Below, piece by piece: positions 48,401 to 60,574 of a stretch of 64,000 nt of DNA; position 1 is the first letter of the stretch, and each line of letters opens with the position of its first letter. The notes under the pieces were generated by a model, which did no database searches, had not been told where the DNA came from, and was given only the letters and a program-made list of their open reading frames with translations. Origin of the DNA: Catenulispora acidiphila DSM 44928 (GTDB lineage Bacteria > Actinomycetota > Actinomycetes > Streptomycetales > Catenulisporaceae); contig NC_013131.1 of NCBI RefSeq assembly GCF_000024025.1, positions 2,666,001 to 2,730,000 on the forward strand, in the 5' to 3' direction. The position numbers and the translations under genes were made by a program.

Positions 48401-48789
48401 TTGTCCGCCGCTTCGAACGCTGCCGCAGCCGCCCGCAGCCCCGCCAGCGCCTTCGGCACGCCGACATACGGCGCCAGATGTACGAAGACCTCCACGATCT
48501 CCTCCCGGCTCATGCCGATCCGCTCGCTGGTCTTCACATGCCCGACCAGCTGGGGCTCCACGCCGCCCAGCGCCGTCAGGGCGGCCAGGTTGACGATCTG
48601 CCGCTCCCGCAGGGTCAGCGCGGGGCGCTGGTACGTGCCGCCGAACAGCGCCGTCACGATCCAGTCCGTGAAGCCCGGCGCCAGCTTCTCCACGCCGGGC
48701 AGGGCGGCGTTCTGCGTCGCCTCGTCCTGGAGCACGTCCAGCAGGGCGTAGCCGGCCTCGCGGTCGAGGGTGGCTGCTTCGAAGTCCAT
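48397..48789 (-). CDS. Carboxymuconolactone decarboxylase-family protein
   Basis: A 130-residue protein with the CMD fold text LTLRERQIVNLAALTALGG (about residues 59-77), HVKTSERIGMSREEIVEVF (about 84-102) and HLAPYVGVPKAL. It lacks the CxxC of AhpD, so it is closer to true carboxymuconolactone decarboxylases than to alkylhydroperoxidases. The ATG has GGGAGG 4 nt upstream. Paired with a lactonase-like gene, which suggests a lactone-degrading step, and divergent from a CGNR regulator. Confidence 0.78.
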   Translation of the reverse strand: MDFEAATLDREAGYALLDVLQDEATQNAALPGVEKLAPGFTDWIVTALFGGTYQRPALTLRERQIVNLAALTALGGVEPQLVGHVKTSERIGMSREEIVEVFVHLAPYVGVPKALAGLRAAAAAFEAADK

Positions 48790-48808
48790 GGGTCCTCCCG
48801 CATTTCGT

Positions 48809-48864
48809 GTAACGCCTCAAGCGTTACTTGAGCACGCTAGCAGATGTAACGGTGAGACCGTTAC
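48809..48864. promoter_or_regulatory. Twin GTAACG-N7-CGTTAC operators
   Basis: Two copies of the same dyad lie in the 85-bp divergent region: GTAACG/CGTTAC at 48809-48827 and at 48846-48864, each with a 7-bp spacer and 37 bp centre to centre. The second is part of a perfect 9-bp inverted repeat (TGTAACGGT and ACCGTTACA around GAG) and overlaps TACACT (48862-48867), the -10 of the CGNR gene. The first lies just upstream of the CMD gene. Confidence 0.75.
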
Positions 48865-48874
48865 ACTGATCCGC

Positions 48875-49450
48875 ATGGACCCCGCCCCCTTCCGCCTCGA
48901 CACCGGCGCGACGTGGCTGAACCTGCTCGCCACCCGGGGCAGCGCGTTCGGCCGCCATCCGGAGGAGCGCATCCCCACCCCGGAGCGCTTCGCCGAATGG
49001 CTGGCCGCCGTGGAACTGGCTCCGCAGACCCCGACACCGGTCACCGCCGAGGATCTGGACCTCGCGCGCCACCTGCGCGAAACGCTGCGTCCGCTGGCCC
49101 TGTCCGCCGCCACCGGCGAGGATCCGCACCAGGAGGCCGCAGGGGAGCTGATCGCCTTCCTGGCGGCCCACGACGAGCCTCTGCGCGTGGTCGCCGCGGC
49201 AGGCGTGCCGGGCTTGGACCGCCCCGCCCCGCAGGACGCCGCCGCCGCCCTCGGCCGGATCGCCCGCCAGGCCGCCGAACACCTCACCGGACCCGAGCGC
49301 CACGCGCTGAAGTCCTGCCCGGAGTCCGACTGCCGGGGCGTCTTCGCCGATCCGGACGGCCGCCGCCGCTGGTGTCCGTCCCCGGCGTGCGCGAGCCGGG
49401 GCAGGGTGCGGGCGCACCGGGCCCGCAAAGCGGCGGTCACAGCCGACTGA
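48875..49450 (+). CDS. CGNR zinc-finger/ABATE-domain transcriptional regulator
   Basis: A 191-residue protein with an N-terminal ABATE (putative stress-sensing) domain (about 1-140) and a C-terminal zinc finger CPESDCRGVF ... WCPSPACASRGRVRAHRAR (about 150-186), where CASR stands in the position of the family's CGNR. The four cysteines are in place. The ATG at 48875 follows TACACT by 7 nt, so the mRNA is probably leaderless. It most likely regulates itself and the divergent CMD-lactonase pair through the twin operators. Confidence 0.82.
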   Translation: MDPAPFRLDTGATWLNLLATRGSAFGRHPEERIPTPERFAEWLAAVELAPQTPTPVTAEDLDLARHLRETLRPLALSAATGEDPHQEAAGELIAFLAAHDEPLRVVAAAGVPGLDRPAPQDAAAALGRIARQAAEHLTGPERHALKSCPESDCRGVFADPDGRRRWCPSPACASRGRVRAHRARKAAVTAD

Positions 49451-49463
49451 GCAGCGCTGACCG

Positions 49464-49478
49464 GCCGCTGTCAGCGGC
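49464..49478 (+). terminator. Weak hairpin after the CGNR gene
   Basis: GCCGCTG-T-CAGCGGC is a perfect dyad 13 bp after the CGNR stop; the loop is short and there is no T-tract. Confidence 0.35.
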
Positions 49479-49561
49479 TCGTCAGCGGTCTGCCAGCCGC
49501 CGGCGGGAGGCTGGTCGCGGGTCGGAAGTCCGTCCGGCTAGCGGAGCGAGGGGAGCTGCCC

Positions 49562-50410
49562 ATGGGCGCCTACGTGGACGTCGACGGCTTGAACATGTAC
49601 TACGAGGTCGCCGGAGAGGGCGAACCGGTGATCCTTCTCCACGGCACCGGCGGGATCGCCGACATCTGGCGCCCGCAGCTGGACCTGCTCGCCGACTGGT
49701 ACCAGGTCTTCACCCCCGAATGCCGCGGCCACGGCCGGACCGCGGACGTCGAGGGCCCGTTCAGCTACGAGAACTTCGCCGACGACCTCGCCGGCTTCAT
49801 CGAGGCGCTCGGCCTCGGACCGGTGCGGCTGGTCGGCTGGAGCAACGGCGCCGCCGTGGTCCTGCGCCTGGCGCTGCGCCGTCCGGACCTGGTGCGCCGG
49901 CTGGTCCTCATCGGCGGCACGGCGGGTCCCGAGGGCGAGACCGCGCTGGCCGCGCAGTTGGGGGAGGAGCCCGGCCGGACGCTGCTGGCCGACGCCTGGA
50001 AGCCGGTCTACCAAGCCCTGTCCCCGGACGGCCCAGAGCATTTCGCGGTCGTCGAGGAGAAGCTGCACCAGATGTGGCGCGAGGGGACGTCGGTCGGGAT
50101 GGACGAGATCGCCGCGCTTCCGATGCCGCTGCTGGTCATGCAGGGCGACGACGACAGCGTCGAGATCGCGCACAGCGCGGCGCTGGCCGGGACGGCGCGC
50201 GACGGCCGCCTGGCGGTGGTCCCGGGGACCTCGCACGCGGCGCCGCTGGAGAAGCCGGAGCTGGTGAACCTGATCCTGCTGGACTTCTTCGAGGACAAGC
50301 CCGCCGAGCGGATCTTCCCGCTGGGCTCGCTGCGCTCGGCGGCTGGGCTGGGGGACCATGGCGGCCCGACCTCGGGCGGACGGCCCGGGTTCCTTCCGTG
50401 GGCGGCCTGA
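49562..50410 (+). CDS. Alpha/beta-fold hydrolase
   Basis: A 282-residue hydrolase with the oxyanion-hole text LLHGTGG (about residues 25-31), nucleophile elbow GWSNGA (Ser near 98), the acid in MQGDDDSV (about 197-204) and the catalytic His in GTSHAAP (about 224-230). Substrate unknown. GAGGGGAG lies about 6 nt upstream of the ATG. The final 30 residues are Gly/Pro-rich and not part of the fold. Confidence 0.82.
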   Translation: MGAYVDVDGLNMYYEVAGEGEPVILLHGTGGIADIWRPQLDLLADWYQVFTPECRGHGRTADVEGPFSYENFADDLAGFIEALGLGPVRLVGWSNGAAVVLRLALRRPDLVRRLVLIGGTAGPEGETALAAQLGEEPGRTLLADAWKPVYQALSPDGPEHFAVVEEKLHQMWREGTSVGMDEIAALPMPLLVMQGDDDSVEIAHSAALAGTARDGRLAVVPGTSHAAPLEKPELVNLILLDFFEDKPAERIFPLGSLRSAAGLGDHGGPTSGGRPGFLPWAA

Positions 50411-50541
50411 GCCGCTCGGGTCGCTGGAATCGCTTGGATCGGTTCGATCACTGGAATCGCCTGAATCGGCGCAGCTGTCGAGCTGTCGAGCCGGGCTGCA
50501 GGCGTCCCGATTCTTAGCTTCCGTCCTCGTCCGAACAGCCT

Positions 50542-50576
50542 AAAGCCCGCCGCGCGGCAGATGCGGGGCGGGCTTT
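50542..50576. terminator. Bidirectional terminator between the hydrolase gene and bldD
   Basis: AAAGCCCGCC (50542-50551) and GGCGGGCTTT (50567-50576) form a 10-bp stem whose ends give A/T tracts on both strands. The 192-bp convergent gap otherwise holds only short CTGGAATCG-type repeats. Confidence 0.75.
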
Positions 50577-50602
50577 GAGCCGTGGTGAAGCTGTGGACCT
50601 GC

Positions 50603-51157
50603 TTACGCCTCGTCGTCCTCGGCGAAGCCGCCCGGGAAGCCGCCGGCCTCGCCGTCGCCCTCCTCGTCGTTGTACGGACGCGCCGCGGCGGGGTTCAGGA
50701 CGTCCCACTCGGTGAGCATCTTGACCAGCTCCGACGGTGCCATCTCGTAGATGACGCCGAGCGTGCGCAGGTCCTCGCCGCGGATCGTCATGACCCGGCC
50801 GTTCCAGTCGCCGCGCTGGCTCTGGATGCTGCCGACGTAGCGCAGCAGCGGACCGGCCTGGTCGACCGGGAGGGCCTTGAGCCGCTCCAGGTCGAGCACC
50901 AGCTTGCCGCCCTGCTCGTGCGCCGACGCCGGGGCGCCGGTGCCGGGCAGCAGTTCGTGGACCGGCACGCCGTAGAACTCGGCGAGCTCGGACAGGCGCT
51001 GCACGGTGACAGCGCGGTCGCCGCGCTCGTACGAGCCGACGACGACGGCCTTCCAACGGCCCTGCGACTTCTGCTCTACGCCGTGCAGGGACAGGCCCTG
51101 CTGGGATCGGATGGCGCGCAGTCGGACGCCCAGCGCTTTCGCGTACTCGGTGGACAT
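50603..51157 (-). CDS. bldD: BldD, c-di-GMP-responsive developmental repressor
   Basis: A 184-residue BldD. The Xre-type DNA-binding domain (about residues 10-70) is nearly identical to the Streptomyces protein over SQGRWKAVVVGSYERGDRAV. The C-terminal domain keeps the c-di-GMP signature RxD-x8-RxxD as Arg115/Asp117 and Arg126/Asp129 (RGD ... RGED). BldD with tetrameric c-di-GMP represses sporulation genes in Streptomyces. A 20-residue acidic Gly/Glu tail is added at the end. ATG 51157 is preferred because GGGGAG lies just upstream. A BldD box overlaps its own promoter. Confidence 0.95.
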   Translation of the reverse strand: MSTEYAKALGVRLRAIRSQQGLSLHGVEQKSQGRWKAVVVGSYERGDRAVTVQRLSELAEFYGVPVHELLPGTGAPASAHEQGGKLVLDLERLKALPVDQAGPLLRYVGSIQSQRGDWNGRVMTIRGEDLRTLGVIYEMAPSELVKMLTEWDVLNPAAARPYNDEEGDGEAGGFPGGFAEDDEA

Positions 51158-51256
51158 GTAGCTCCCCATAGACACAACTGCGGCCTAACGTGTTCCCCTC
51201 GCCACACGGCTTGGCCCAGTTCAGCGGATCGGCAGTTTTCTCGAAGGACCCGTTGG

Positions 51257-51269
51257 TGACTTAGCGTGA
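51257..51269. promoter_or_regulatory. BldD box at the bldD promoter
   Basis: TGACTTAGCGTGA matches the BldD consensus TNACNCWGNGTNA at eight of nine fixed positions (T for C at position 6). It directly follows the bldD -10 on the minus strand, over the expected transcription start. Confidence 0.65.
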
Positions 51270-51297
51270 CGGTACGCGCAGCTGTACTTCTGCGCAA
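51269..51297 (-). promoter_or_regulatory. bldD promoter
   Basis: On the minus strand TTGCGC (51297-51292) and TACCGT (51274-51269) are 17 bp apart. This gives a 5' leader of about 105 nt for bldD. It lies in the 331-bp divergent gap between bldD and pyrR. Confidence 0.55.
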
Positions 51298-51366
51298 GTC
51301 CCGTCGTTGTAAAGCAACCGATGACTGCCGGTGGTCTGGTCCAATCAGCTTATGTCACGCACAGCA

Positions 51367-51416
51367 GTGCTCCGCACTCGGATGGCGGAGCACCCGTGAC
51401 GATCATGCGTGATCGT
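51367..51416. promoter_or_regulatory. Dyads and candidate promoter region of the pyr operon
   Basis: A 9-bp inverted repeat (GTGCTCCGC 51367-51375, GCGGAGCAC 51385-51393) is followed by ACGATCA-TGCG-TGATCGT (51399-51416). TAGAGT (51422-51427) is a probable -10, so the second dyad sits at the -35 and may bind a regulator. Confidence 0.45.
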
Positions 51417-51452
51417 CCTGGTAGAGTCGTTGCCGACCGAGTCCTTTAACGA

Positions 51453-51470
51453 TCTGTCCCGTGAGGCAGA
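51453..51470 (+). promoter_or_regulatory. PyrR-binding RNA element in the pyr leader
   Basis: TCTG (51453-51456) and CAGA (51467-51470) close a loop region reading GUCCCGUGAGG in RNA, which matches the PyrR anti-antiterminator core UCCNGNGAGG. It lies 19 nt before the pyrR ATG, immediately upstream of the AGAAGGGGG ribosome-binding site, so PyrR-UMP binding would most simply block translation. Confidence 0.7.
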
Positions 51471-51488
51471 GAAGGGGGTCTTTTTAGT

Positions 51489-52058
51489 ATGTCCGCAATA
51501 CCGCAAGGTGCGCGGTCGGTACTCGACGAGGCTGACATCTCCCGGGCGTTGACCCGGATAGCGCACGAGATCCTCGAACGCGCCAAGGGCGCCGAGGACG
51601 TCATGCTCCTGGGGATCCCCACCCGCGGCGCCACGCTCGCCAAGCGGCTGGCCGCCCGCATCGCCGACGTCGAGGGCACCACGGTCCCCGTCGGTTTCCT
51701 GGACGTCACCATGTACCGCGACGACCTGCGCCTGAAGCCGGCCCGCGCGCTGGAGCGCACCGAGATCCCCGACGAGGGGGTCGACGGCCGCCTGATCGTC
51801 CTGGTGGACGACGTGCTGTACTCCGGCCGGACCATCCGCGCCGCGCTGGACGCCCTGAACGACCTCGGCCGCCCGCGCGCGGTGCAGCTGGCGGTCCTGG
51901 TCGACCGCGGCCACCGCGAGCTGCCGATCCGCGCCGACTACGTCGGCAAGAACCTGCCGACCTCGCAGCGCGAGAGCGTGAAGGTCCGGCTGCGCGAGCA
52001 CGACGGTGTGCAGCATGATGCCGTCTACCTGGGGATTGAGAGCGAGACGGCTATATGA
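51489..52058 (+). CDS. pyrR: PyrR, pyrimidine operon regulator/uracil phosphoribosyltransferase
   Basis: A 189-residue type I PRTase-fold protein with PRPP loop [14 protein letters not shown] (about residues 99-112) and [12 protein letters not shown] near 42. PyrR binds pyr mRNA in response to UMP. The leader carries a matching RNA site just before its own start. Stop and pyrB ATG overlap (ATGA). It heads a six-gene run with stop-start overlaps. Confidence 0.95.
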   Translation: MSAIPQGARSVLDEADISRALTRIAHEILERAKGAEDVMLLGIPTRGATLAKRLAARIADVEGTTVPVGFLDVTMYRDDLRLKPARALERTEIPDEGVDGRLIVLVDDVLYSGRTIRAALDALNDLGRPRAVQLAVLVDRGHRELPIRADYVGKNLPTSQRESVKVRLREHDGVQHDAVYLGIESETAI

Positions 52059-53041
52059 AGCGCCATCTGTTGTCCACCGCCGACCTCTCCCGCGACGACG
52101 CGGTGCTGATCCTGGACACCGCCGAGGAGATCGCCCGGCTGGCGGCCCGCCCGATCAAGAAGCTGCCGACGCTGCGCGGGCGCACCGTGGTGAACCTCTT
52201 CTTCGAGGACTCCACCCGGACCCGGACCTCCTTCGAGGTCGCGGCCAAACGGCTCAGCGCCGACGTGATCAACTTCTCGGCCAAGGGCTCCAGCGTCTCC
52301 AAGGGCGAGTCGCTGAAGGACACCGCGCTCACCCTGGAGGCCATGGGCGCCGACGCCGTCGTGGTGCGGCACAGCGCCTCCGGCGCGGCCTACCGGCTGG
52401 CCAACGCCGGCTGGAGCTCCAGCCATGTGGTCAACGCCGGCGACGGCACCCACGAGCACCCCACGCAGGCCCTGCTGGACGCCTTCACCATGCGCCGCCA
52501 CCTCGGCGGCTTCGACGGCCGCCGGGTCACCGTGGTCGGCGACGTCCTGCACTCCCGCGTCGCGCGCTCCAACGTGCACCTGCTGGCCACCCTCGGCGCC
52601 CGGGTCACCCTGGTCGCCCCGCCCACGCTGCTCCCGGTCGGCGTCGAGAGCTGGCCCTGCGACGTCTCCTACGACCTGGACGCGGCCGTCCCCGGCAGCG
52701 ACGCGATCATGATGCTGCGGGTCCAGCGCGAGCGGATGAACGGCGGCTTCTTCCCCACGCAGCGCGAGTACAGCCGCCGCTACGGCCTGGACGCGCAGCG
52801 CATGGCCAACCTGCCGGACAAGGCGATCGTCATGCACCCCGGGCCGATGGTCCGCGGCATGGAGATCTCCGCCGCGGTCGCCGACTCCGACCGCTCGGTG
52901 ATCGTCGAGCAGGTCGCCAACGGGGTCAGCGTCCGGATGGCCGTGCTCTACCTGCTGCTCAGCGGGAGCGAGTCGGCGATCGGCAGCGACGAGGGCCACC
53001 ACCAGCACCAGAACACCGAACCGAAGGGCGCCGCCGCGTGA
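52055..53041 (+). CDS. pyrB: Aspartate carbamoyltransferase, catalytic subunit
   Basis: A 328-residue enzyme with the carbamoyl-phosphate motif [13 protein letters not shown] (about residues 49-61), the 80s-loop [16 protein letters not shown] (about 73-88), [11 protein letters not shown] (about 132-142) and [11 protein letters not shown] (about 266-276). No pyrI is present. The last 25 residues are an extra Ser/His-rich tail. GTGA overlap with pyrC. Confidence 0.96.
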   Translation: MKRHLLSTADLSRDDAVLILDTAEEIARLAARPIKKLPTLRGRTVVNLFFEDSTRTRTSFEVAAKRLSADVINFSAKGSSVSKGESLKDTALTLEAMGADAVVVRHSASGAAYRLANAGWSSSHVVNAGDGTHEHPTQALLDAFTMRRHLGGFDGRRVTVVGDVLHSRVARSNVHLLATLGARVTLVAPPTLLPVGVESWPCDVSYDLDAAVPGSDAIMMLRVQRERMNGGFFPTQREYSRRYGLDAQRMANLPDKAIVMHPGPMVRGMEISAAVADSDRSVIVEQVANGVSVRMAVLYLLLSGSESAIGSDEGHHQHQNTEPKGAAA

Positions 53042-54330
53042 GCACCACCTACCTGATCAAGAACGCGAGCGTCCTGGGCGGCGACCCGCAGGACCTGCTC
53101 CTGCGCGACGGGATCATCGCCGACGCCGGCGCCCTGGGCCCGGTCGCCGGCACAGTGGTGATCGACGCCGGCGGCCTGATCGCCCTGCCCGGCCTGGTCG
53201 ACCTGCACACCCACCTGCGCGAGCCAGGCCGCGAGGACGCCGAGACCGTCGACACCGGCACCCGGGCCGCGGCCCTCGGCGGCTTCACCGCCGTGCACGC
53301 CATGGCCAACACCGACCCGGTCGCCGACACCGCCGGCGTGGTCGAGCAGGTCTGGCGCCTGGGCCGCGAGGCCGGGCACTGCGACGTCTTCCCGGTCGGC
53401 GCGGTCACCGTGGGCCTGGCCGGCGAGCGGCTGGCCGAGCTCGGCGCGATGGCCGACTCCGCCGCCCGGGTGCGGGTCTTCTCCGACGACGGCAAGTGCG
53501 TCTCCGACGCGAACCTGATGCGGCGCGCGCTGGAATACGTGAAGGCCTTCGACGGCGTGGTCGCGCAGCACGCGCAGGAGCCGCGGCTGACCGAGGGCGC
53601 GCAGATGAACGAGGGCGAGCTGTCCGGGATCCTGGGCCTGACCGGCTGGCCGGCGGTCGCCGAGGAGGCGGTCATCGCCCGCGACATCCTGCTGGCCGCG
53701 CACACCAAGTCCCGGCTGCACGTCTGCCACGTCTCCACGGCCGGCTCGGTGGAGCTGATCCGCTGGGCCAAGTCCAAGGGCTACCCGGTCACCGCCGAGG
53801 TCACCCCGCACCACCTGATCCTCACCGAGGACCTGGTGAAGAGCTACGACCCGATCTACAAGGTGAACCCGCCGCTGCGCACCGCCGCCGACGTCGAGGC
53901 GCTGCGCGCCGGGCTCGCCGACGGCACCATCGACGCCGTCGCCACCGACCACGCCCCGCACCCGCAGGAGGACAAGGACTGCGAGTGGGCCGCGGCGGCC
54001 ATGGGCATGCTCGGCCTGGAGACCGCGCTGTCCGTGGTGCAGCAGACCATGGTCGACAGCGGCCTGATGAGCTGGGCCGGCGTCGCCGACCGGATGTCGG
54101 TGCGCCCGGCGGCCATCGGCCAGGTCGAGGACCGGCACGGCCGCCCGCTGGCGATCGGCGAGCCGGCGAACCTGGTCCTGGTGGACCCGGCGGCGAAACG
54201 CACCGTGGACCGGACCGGGCTGGCCTCGCTGTCGCAGAACACCCCGTATCAGGGGATGGAGCTGCCCGGCGCGGTCGTCGCGACGTTCCTGCGCGGGACC
54301 GCGACCGTTCTGGACGGGAAGCTCGCATGA
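53038..54330 (+). CDS. pyrC: Dihydroorotase
   Basis: A 430-residue type I dihydroorotase. Metal motifs: [10 protein letters not shown] (about residues 57-66), the His of AQHAQEPRL (about 178-186), HVCHVST with the next His, and ATDHAPHP with the catalytic Asp (about 304-311). The bridging carboxylate region reads FSDDGKC. It cyclises carbamoyl aspartate. The GTG start overlaps the pyrB stop, and the end overlaps the next ATG. Confidence 0.96.
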   Translation: MSTTYLIKNASVLGGDPQDLLLRDGIIADAGALGPVAGTVVIDAGGLIALPGLVDLHTHLREPGREDAETVDTGTRAAALGGFTAVHAMANTDPVADTAGVVEQVWRLGREAGHCDVFPVGAVTVGLAGERLAELGAMADSAARVRVFSDDGKCVSDANLMRRALEYVKAFDGVVAQHAQEPRLTEGAQMNEGELSGILGLTGWPAVAEEAVIARDILLAAHTKSRLHVCHVSTAGSVELIRWAKSKGYPVTAEVTPHHLILTEDLVKSYDPIYKVNPPLRTAADVEALRAGLADGTIDAVATDHAPHPQEDKDCEWAAAAMGMLGLETALSVVQQTMVDSGLMSWAGVADRMSVRPAAIGQVEDRHGRPLAIGEPANLVLVDPAAKRTVDRTGLASLSQNTPYQGMELPGAVVATFLRGTATVLDGKLA

Positions 54331-54884
54331 ATACCCTGATTTTCGCCGCCGACGAGCACTCCGCGCCGGTCACGCACATCGGCCAGCGGATCGTGTGGAC
54401 GATCGTCACGCTGGCCGCCATGGGCGGCATCTACCTGCTCATGTGGCGCGGCTGGAAGAAGCGCCAGTCCCGGCAGACCGACGTGCAGCCGCTCAACGAC
54501 ATCCCGGAAGGCGCGTTCTCCGGGGAGGGCGGCTTCGAAGTGGTCTACGTCTCCACCACCTCCGAGGGCGACTGGCTGGACCGCATCGCCGTCCAGGGCC
54601 TCGGCGAGCGCAGCAACGCGCGGGTCCACGTCGCCGAAGCCGGAATCCTGATCGACCGCGAGCCTGCCGCCGTCTTCATCCCCGCCGACGCGGTGCGCGG
54701 AGTGCGTCTGGCCTCCGGGATGGCCGGCAAGTATCTGCGCGGTGAAGGCCTGGTGGTGATCACCTGGCAGCACGGTGACCGCACCCTGGACACCGGCGTC
54801 GACCCCCGCCACGGGACTGATGGACTGATGCGGGCCCTGGAGGCCCACTTCGCAGTCAGCGCTACAGAAAGGCCGTCCGCATGA
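54327..54884 (+). CDS. PH-like membrane protein inside the pyr operon
   Basis: A 185-residue protein with one membrane helix (about 22-42, [21 protein letters not shown] by its ends IVWTIV and LLMWRG) followed by a basic stretch and a soluble beta-rich domain (about 65-170) with [18 protein letters not shown] and [13 protein letters not shown], resembling actinobacterial PH-like domains. It overlaps pyrC upstream and carA downstream by 4 bp each. The same position is kept in Streptomyces. Its link to pyrimidine synthesis is unknown. Confidence 0.75.
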   Translation: MNTLIFAADEHSAPVTHIGQRIVWTIVTLAAMGGIYLLMWRGWKKRQSRQTDVQPLNDIPEGAFSGEGGFEVVYVSTTSEGDWLDRIAVQGLGERSNARVHVAEAGILIDREPAAVFIPADAVRGVRLASGMAGKYLRGEGLVVITWQHGDRTLDTGVDPRHGTDGLMRALEAHFAVSATERPSA

Positions 54885-56059
54885 ACAATCGACCCCCGGC
54901 GATCCTCGTCCTGGAGGACGGACGGACCTTCCGCGGCGAGGCCTACGGCGCGCTCGGCGAGACCTACGGCGAGGCCGTCTTCACCACCGGCATGACCGGC
55001 TATCAGGAGACGCTGACCGACCCCTCCTACCACCGGCAGGTCGTCGTCATGACGGCGCCGCACATCGGCAACACCGGCATGAACGACGAGGACCCCGAGT
55101 CCCGGCAGATCTGGGTCGCCGGCTACGTGGTCCGCGACCCCAGCCGCGTGGCCTCCAACTGGCGCTCGCAGCGCACGCTGGACGACGAGCTGGCCGCGCA
55201 GGGCGTCGTCGGCATCTCCGGCGTCGACACCCGCGCGATCACCCGCCACCTGCGCGAGCGCGGCGCGATGCGCTGCGGCGTGTTCTCCGGCGACGCCGCG
55301 CGGCAGGACACCGAGACCCTGGTCGGCAAGGTCGCGGCGAGCCCGGCGATGGCCGGCGCGGACCTGGTCGGCGACGTCAGCACCAAGCAGGGCTACGTGG
55401 TCGAGCCGGTCGGCGAGCACAGGTTCACCGTCGCGGCCTACGACCTCGGCATCAAGTCCATGACACCGCACCGGATGGCCGAGCGCGGCGCCCGGGTGCA
55501 CGTGCTGTCCGCCTCGGCGACCCTGGAGGACGTCCTGGCGCTGGAGCCGGACGGCTTCTTCATGAGCAACGGTCCCGGCGACCCGGAGACCACCGAGGAG
55601 ACGATGGTCCCGATCGTGCAGGCGGTCCTGGACCGGCGGATCCCGGTCTTCGGGATCTGCTTCGGCAACCAGATCCTCGGCCGGGCCTTCGGCTTCGGCA
55701 CCTACAAGCTCAAGTACGGCCACCGCGGCATCAACCAGCCGGTGCAGGACCGCGCGACCGGCAAGGTCGAGGTCACCGCGCACAACCACGGGTTCGCCGT
55801 GGCCGCGCCGCTGGACAAGATCACGGACACCAAGTACGGCCGGGTCGAGGTCAGCCACGTCTGCCTGAACGACGACGTGGTCGAGGGTCTGCGGGCGCTG
55901 GACGTCCCGGCCTTCAGCGTGCAGTACCACCCGGAGGCGGCGGCCGGCCCGCACGACGCGGCCTACCTGTTCGACCGATTCGTCGGGCTCATGCGCGAAC
56001 ATCAGCACAGCACCGATCTCATGGCCGAGAGCAAGAACACCCAGAAGAGCGAGGCCTGA
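54881..56059 (+). CDS. carA: Carbamoyl-phosphate synthase, small subunit
   Basis: A 392-residue glutamine amidotransferase subunit. The N-terminal CPSase domain begins [19 protein letters not shown]; the class I GATase domain carries the nucleophile Cys in [11 protein letters not shown] (about residues 256-266), the HRGINQPV loop, and the His/Glu pair in VQYHPEAA (about 346-353). It supplies ammonia to CarB. It overlaps the upstream gene and ends 1 bp before carB. Confidence 0.96.
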   Translation: MNNRPPAILVLEDGRTFRGEAYGALGETYGEAVFTTGMTGYQETLTDPSYHRQVVVMTAPHIGNTGMNDEDPESRQIWVAGYVVRDPSRVASNWRSQRTLDDELAAQGVVGISGVDTRAITRHLRERGAMRCGVFSGDAARQDTETLVGKVAASPAMAGADLVGDVSTKQGYVVEPVGEHRFTVAAYDLGIKSMTPHRMAERGARVHVLSASATLEDVLALEPDGFFMSNGPGDPETTEETMVPIVQAVLDRRIPVFGICFGNQILGRAFGFGTYKLKYGHRGINQPVQDRATGKVEVTAHNHGFAVAAPLDKITDTKYGRVEVSHVCLNDDVVEGLRALDVPAFSVQYHPEAAAGPHDAAYLFDRFVGLMREHQHSTDLMAESKNTQKSEA

Positions 56060-56060
56060 G

Positions 56061-59360
<3,300 letters not shown>

Positions 59361-59419
59361 GCCCGCGGCGGTCCCCAGGCCCGTGATCGTGTCCGACCGA
59401 GAAAGATGAGGTGCCTGCC

Positions 59420-60550
59420 ATGCGGATCTATCCGAAACTGTTCAACCTGGTGTTCCGCCGGATGGACGCCGAGCAGGCCCACCGCCTCGGGTTCGGCGCG
59501 ATCCGGGCCGTCGGCGCGCTGCCGGCCGGCACCGGGCTGGCGCTGCTGGAGCGGCTGTACCCGGTGCACGACACGGTCCTGAAGCAGACCGTGTTCGGCG
59601 TGGAGTTCCCCGCGCCGTTCGGTCTGGCCGCCGGCTTCGACAAGAACGCCGAGGGCATCGACGCCCTGGCCGCCCTCGGCTTCGGCTCGGTGGAGATCGG
59701 CACGGTCACCGGCCAGGGGCAGCCCGGCAACGCCCAGCCCCGGCTGGCCCGGCTGATCGCCGACCGCGCGGTGGTGAACCGCATGGGCTTCAACAACGGC
59801 GGCGCCGAGGAGGTCGCGCGCCGGCTCAAGCGGCGCGTGGCCAAGCCCGAGCGCTGGGACAAGGTGCCGCCCGTGGTCGGCGTCAACATCGGCAAGACGA
59901 AGGTCGTGCCGGAGGACGAGGCCGCGACCGACTACGTGGTCTCGACCAAACTGCTGGCGCCGTACGCGGACTACCTGGTCGTCAACGTCTCCTCGCCGAA
60001 CACCCCGGGCTTGCGCAACTTGCAGGCCGTCGAGGTGCTGCGGCCGCTGCTCAAGGCGGTGCGCGCAGCCGCCGACGAGGTGGTCCCGGGCCGGCGCGTC
60101 CCGCTGCTGGTGAAGATCGCCCCGGACCTCGCCGACGCGGATGTGGACGCTGTCGCCGACCTGGCGCTGGAGCTGCGGCTGGAGGGCGTCATCGCGACCA
60201 ACACGACCATCGGCCGCGGCGGTCTGAAGTCCGCGGCGGGCAAGGTCGAGGCGGCCGGTGGCGGCGGCCTGTCCGGTGCGCCGCTGAAGGAGCGCTCGCT
60301 GGAGGTGCTCCAGCGGCTGCGCGCGCGGACCGGGGGCAGGCTGGTGCTGGTCTCCGTCGGCGGCGTGGAGACCGTCGCCGACGCCTGGGCGCGCCTGGTC
60401 GCCGGCGCCGACCTGGTGCAGGGCTACACCGGGTTCGTCTATGAAGGACCGGCCTGGGCCTCGCGGATCAACCGCGGGATCGCCGCGAAGGTGCGGGCCG
60501 GCGGGTACACGAGCCTGCGCGACGCCGTCGAGGCGGCCCGAGTTTCTTAG
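59420..60550 (+). CDS. pyrD: Dihydroorotate dehydrogenase, class 2 (quinone-linked)
   Basis: A 376-residue FMN enzyme. An N-terminal amphipathic region ([16 protein letters not shown]) for membrane contact marks it as class 2. Key text: [24 protein letters not shown], and the catalytic-Ser segment [14 protein letters not shown] (about residues 190-203), then [14 protein letters not shown] 59420 is chosen since GAGG is 8 nt upstream; GTG 59411 is possible. It lies 59 bp after carB. Confidence 0.95.
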   Translation: MRIYPKLFNLVFRRMDAEQAHRLGFGAIRAVGALPAGTGLALLERLYPVHDTVLKQTVFGVEFPAPFGLAAGFDKNAEGIDALAALGFGSVEIGTVTGQGQPGNAQPRLARLIADRAVVNRMGFNNGGAEEVARRLKRRVAKPERWDKVPPVVGVNIGKTKVVPEDEAATDYVVSTKLLAPYADYLVVNVSSPNTPGLRNLQAVEVLRPLLKAVRAAADEVVPGRRVPLLVKIAPDLADADVDAVADLALELRLEGVIATNTTIGRGGLKSAAGKVEAAGGGGLSGAPLKERSLEVLQRLRARTGGRLVLVSVGGVETVADAWARLVAGADLVQGYTGFVYEGPAWASRINRGIAAKVRAGGYTSLRDAVEAARVS

Positions 60551-60574
60551 AACCCATATATAAGGAGAGTTGTC

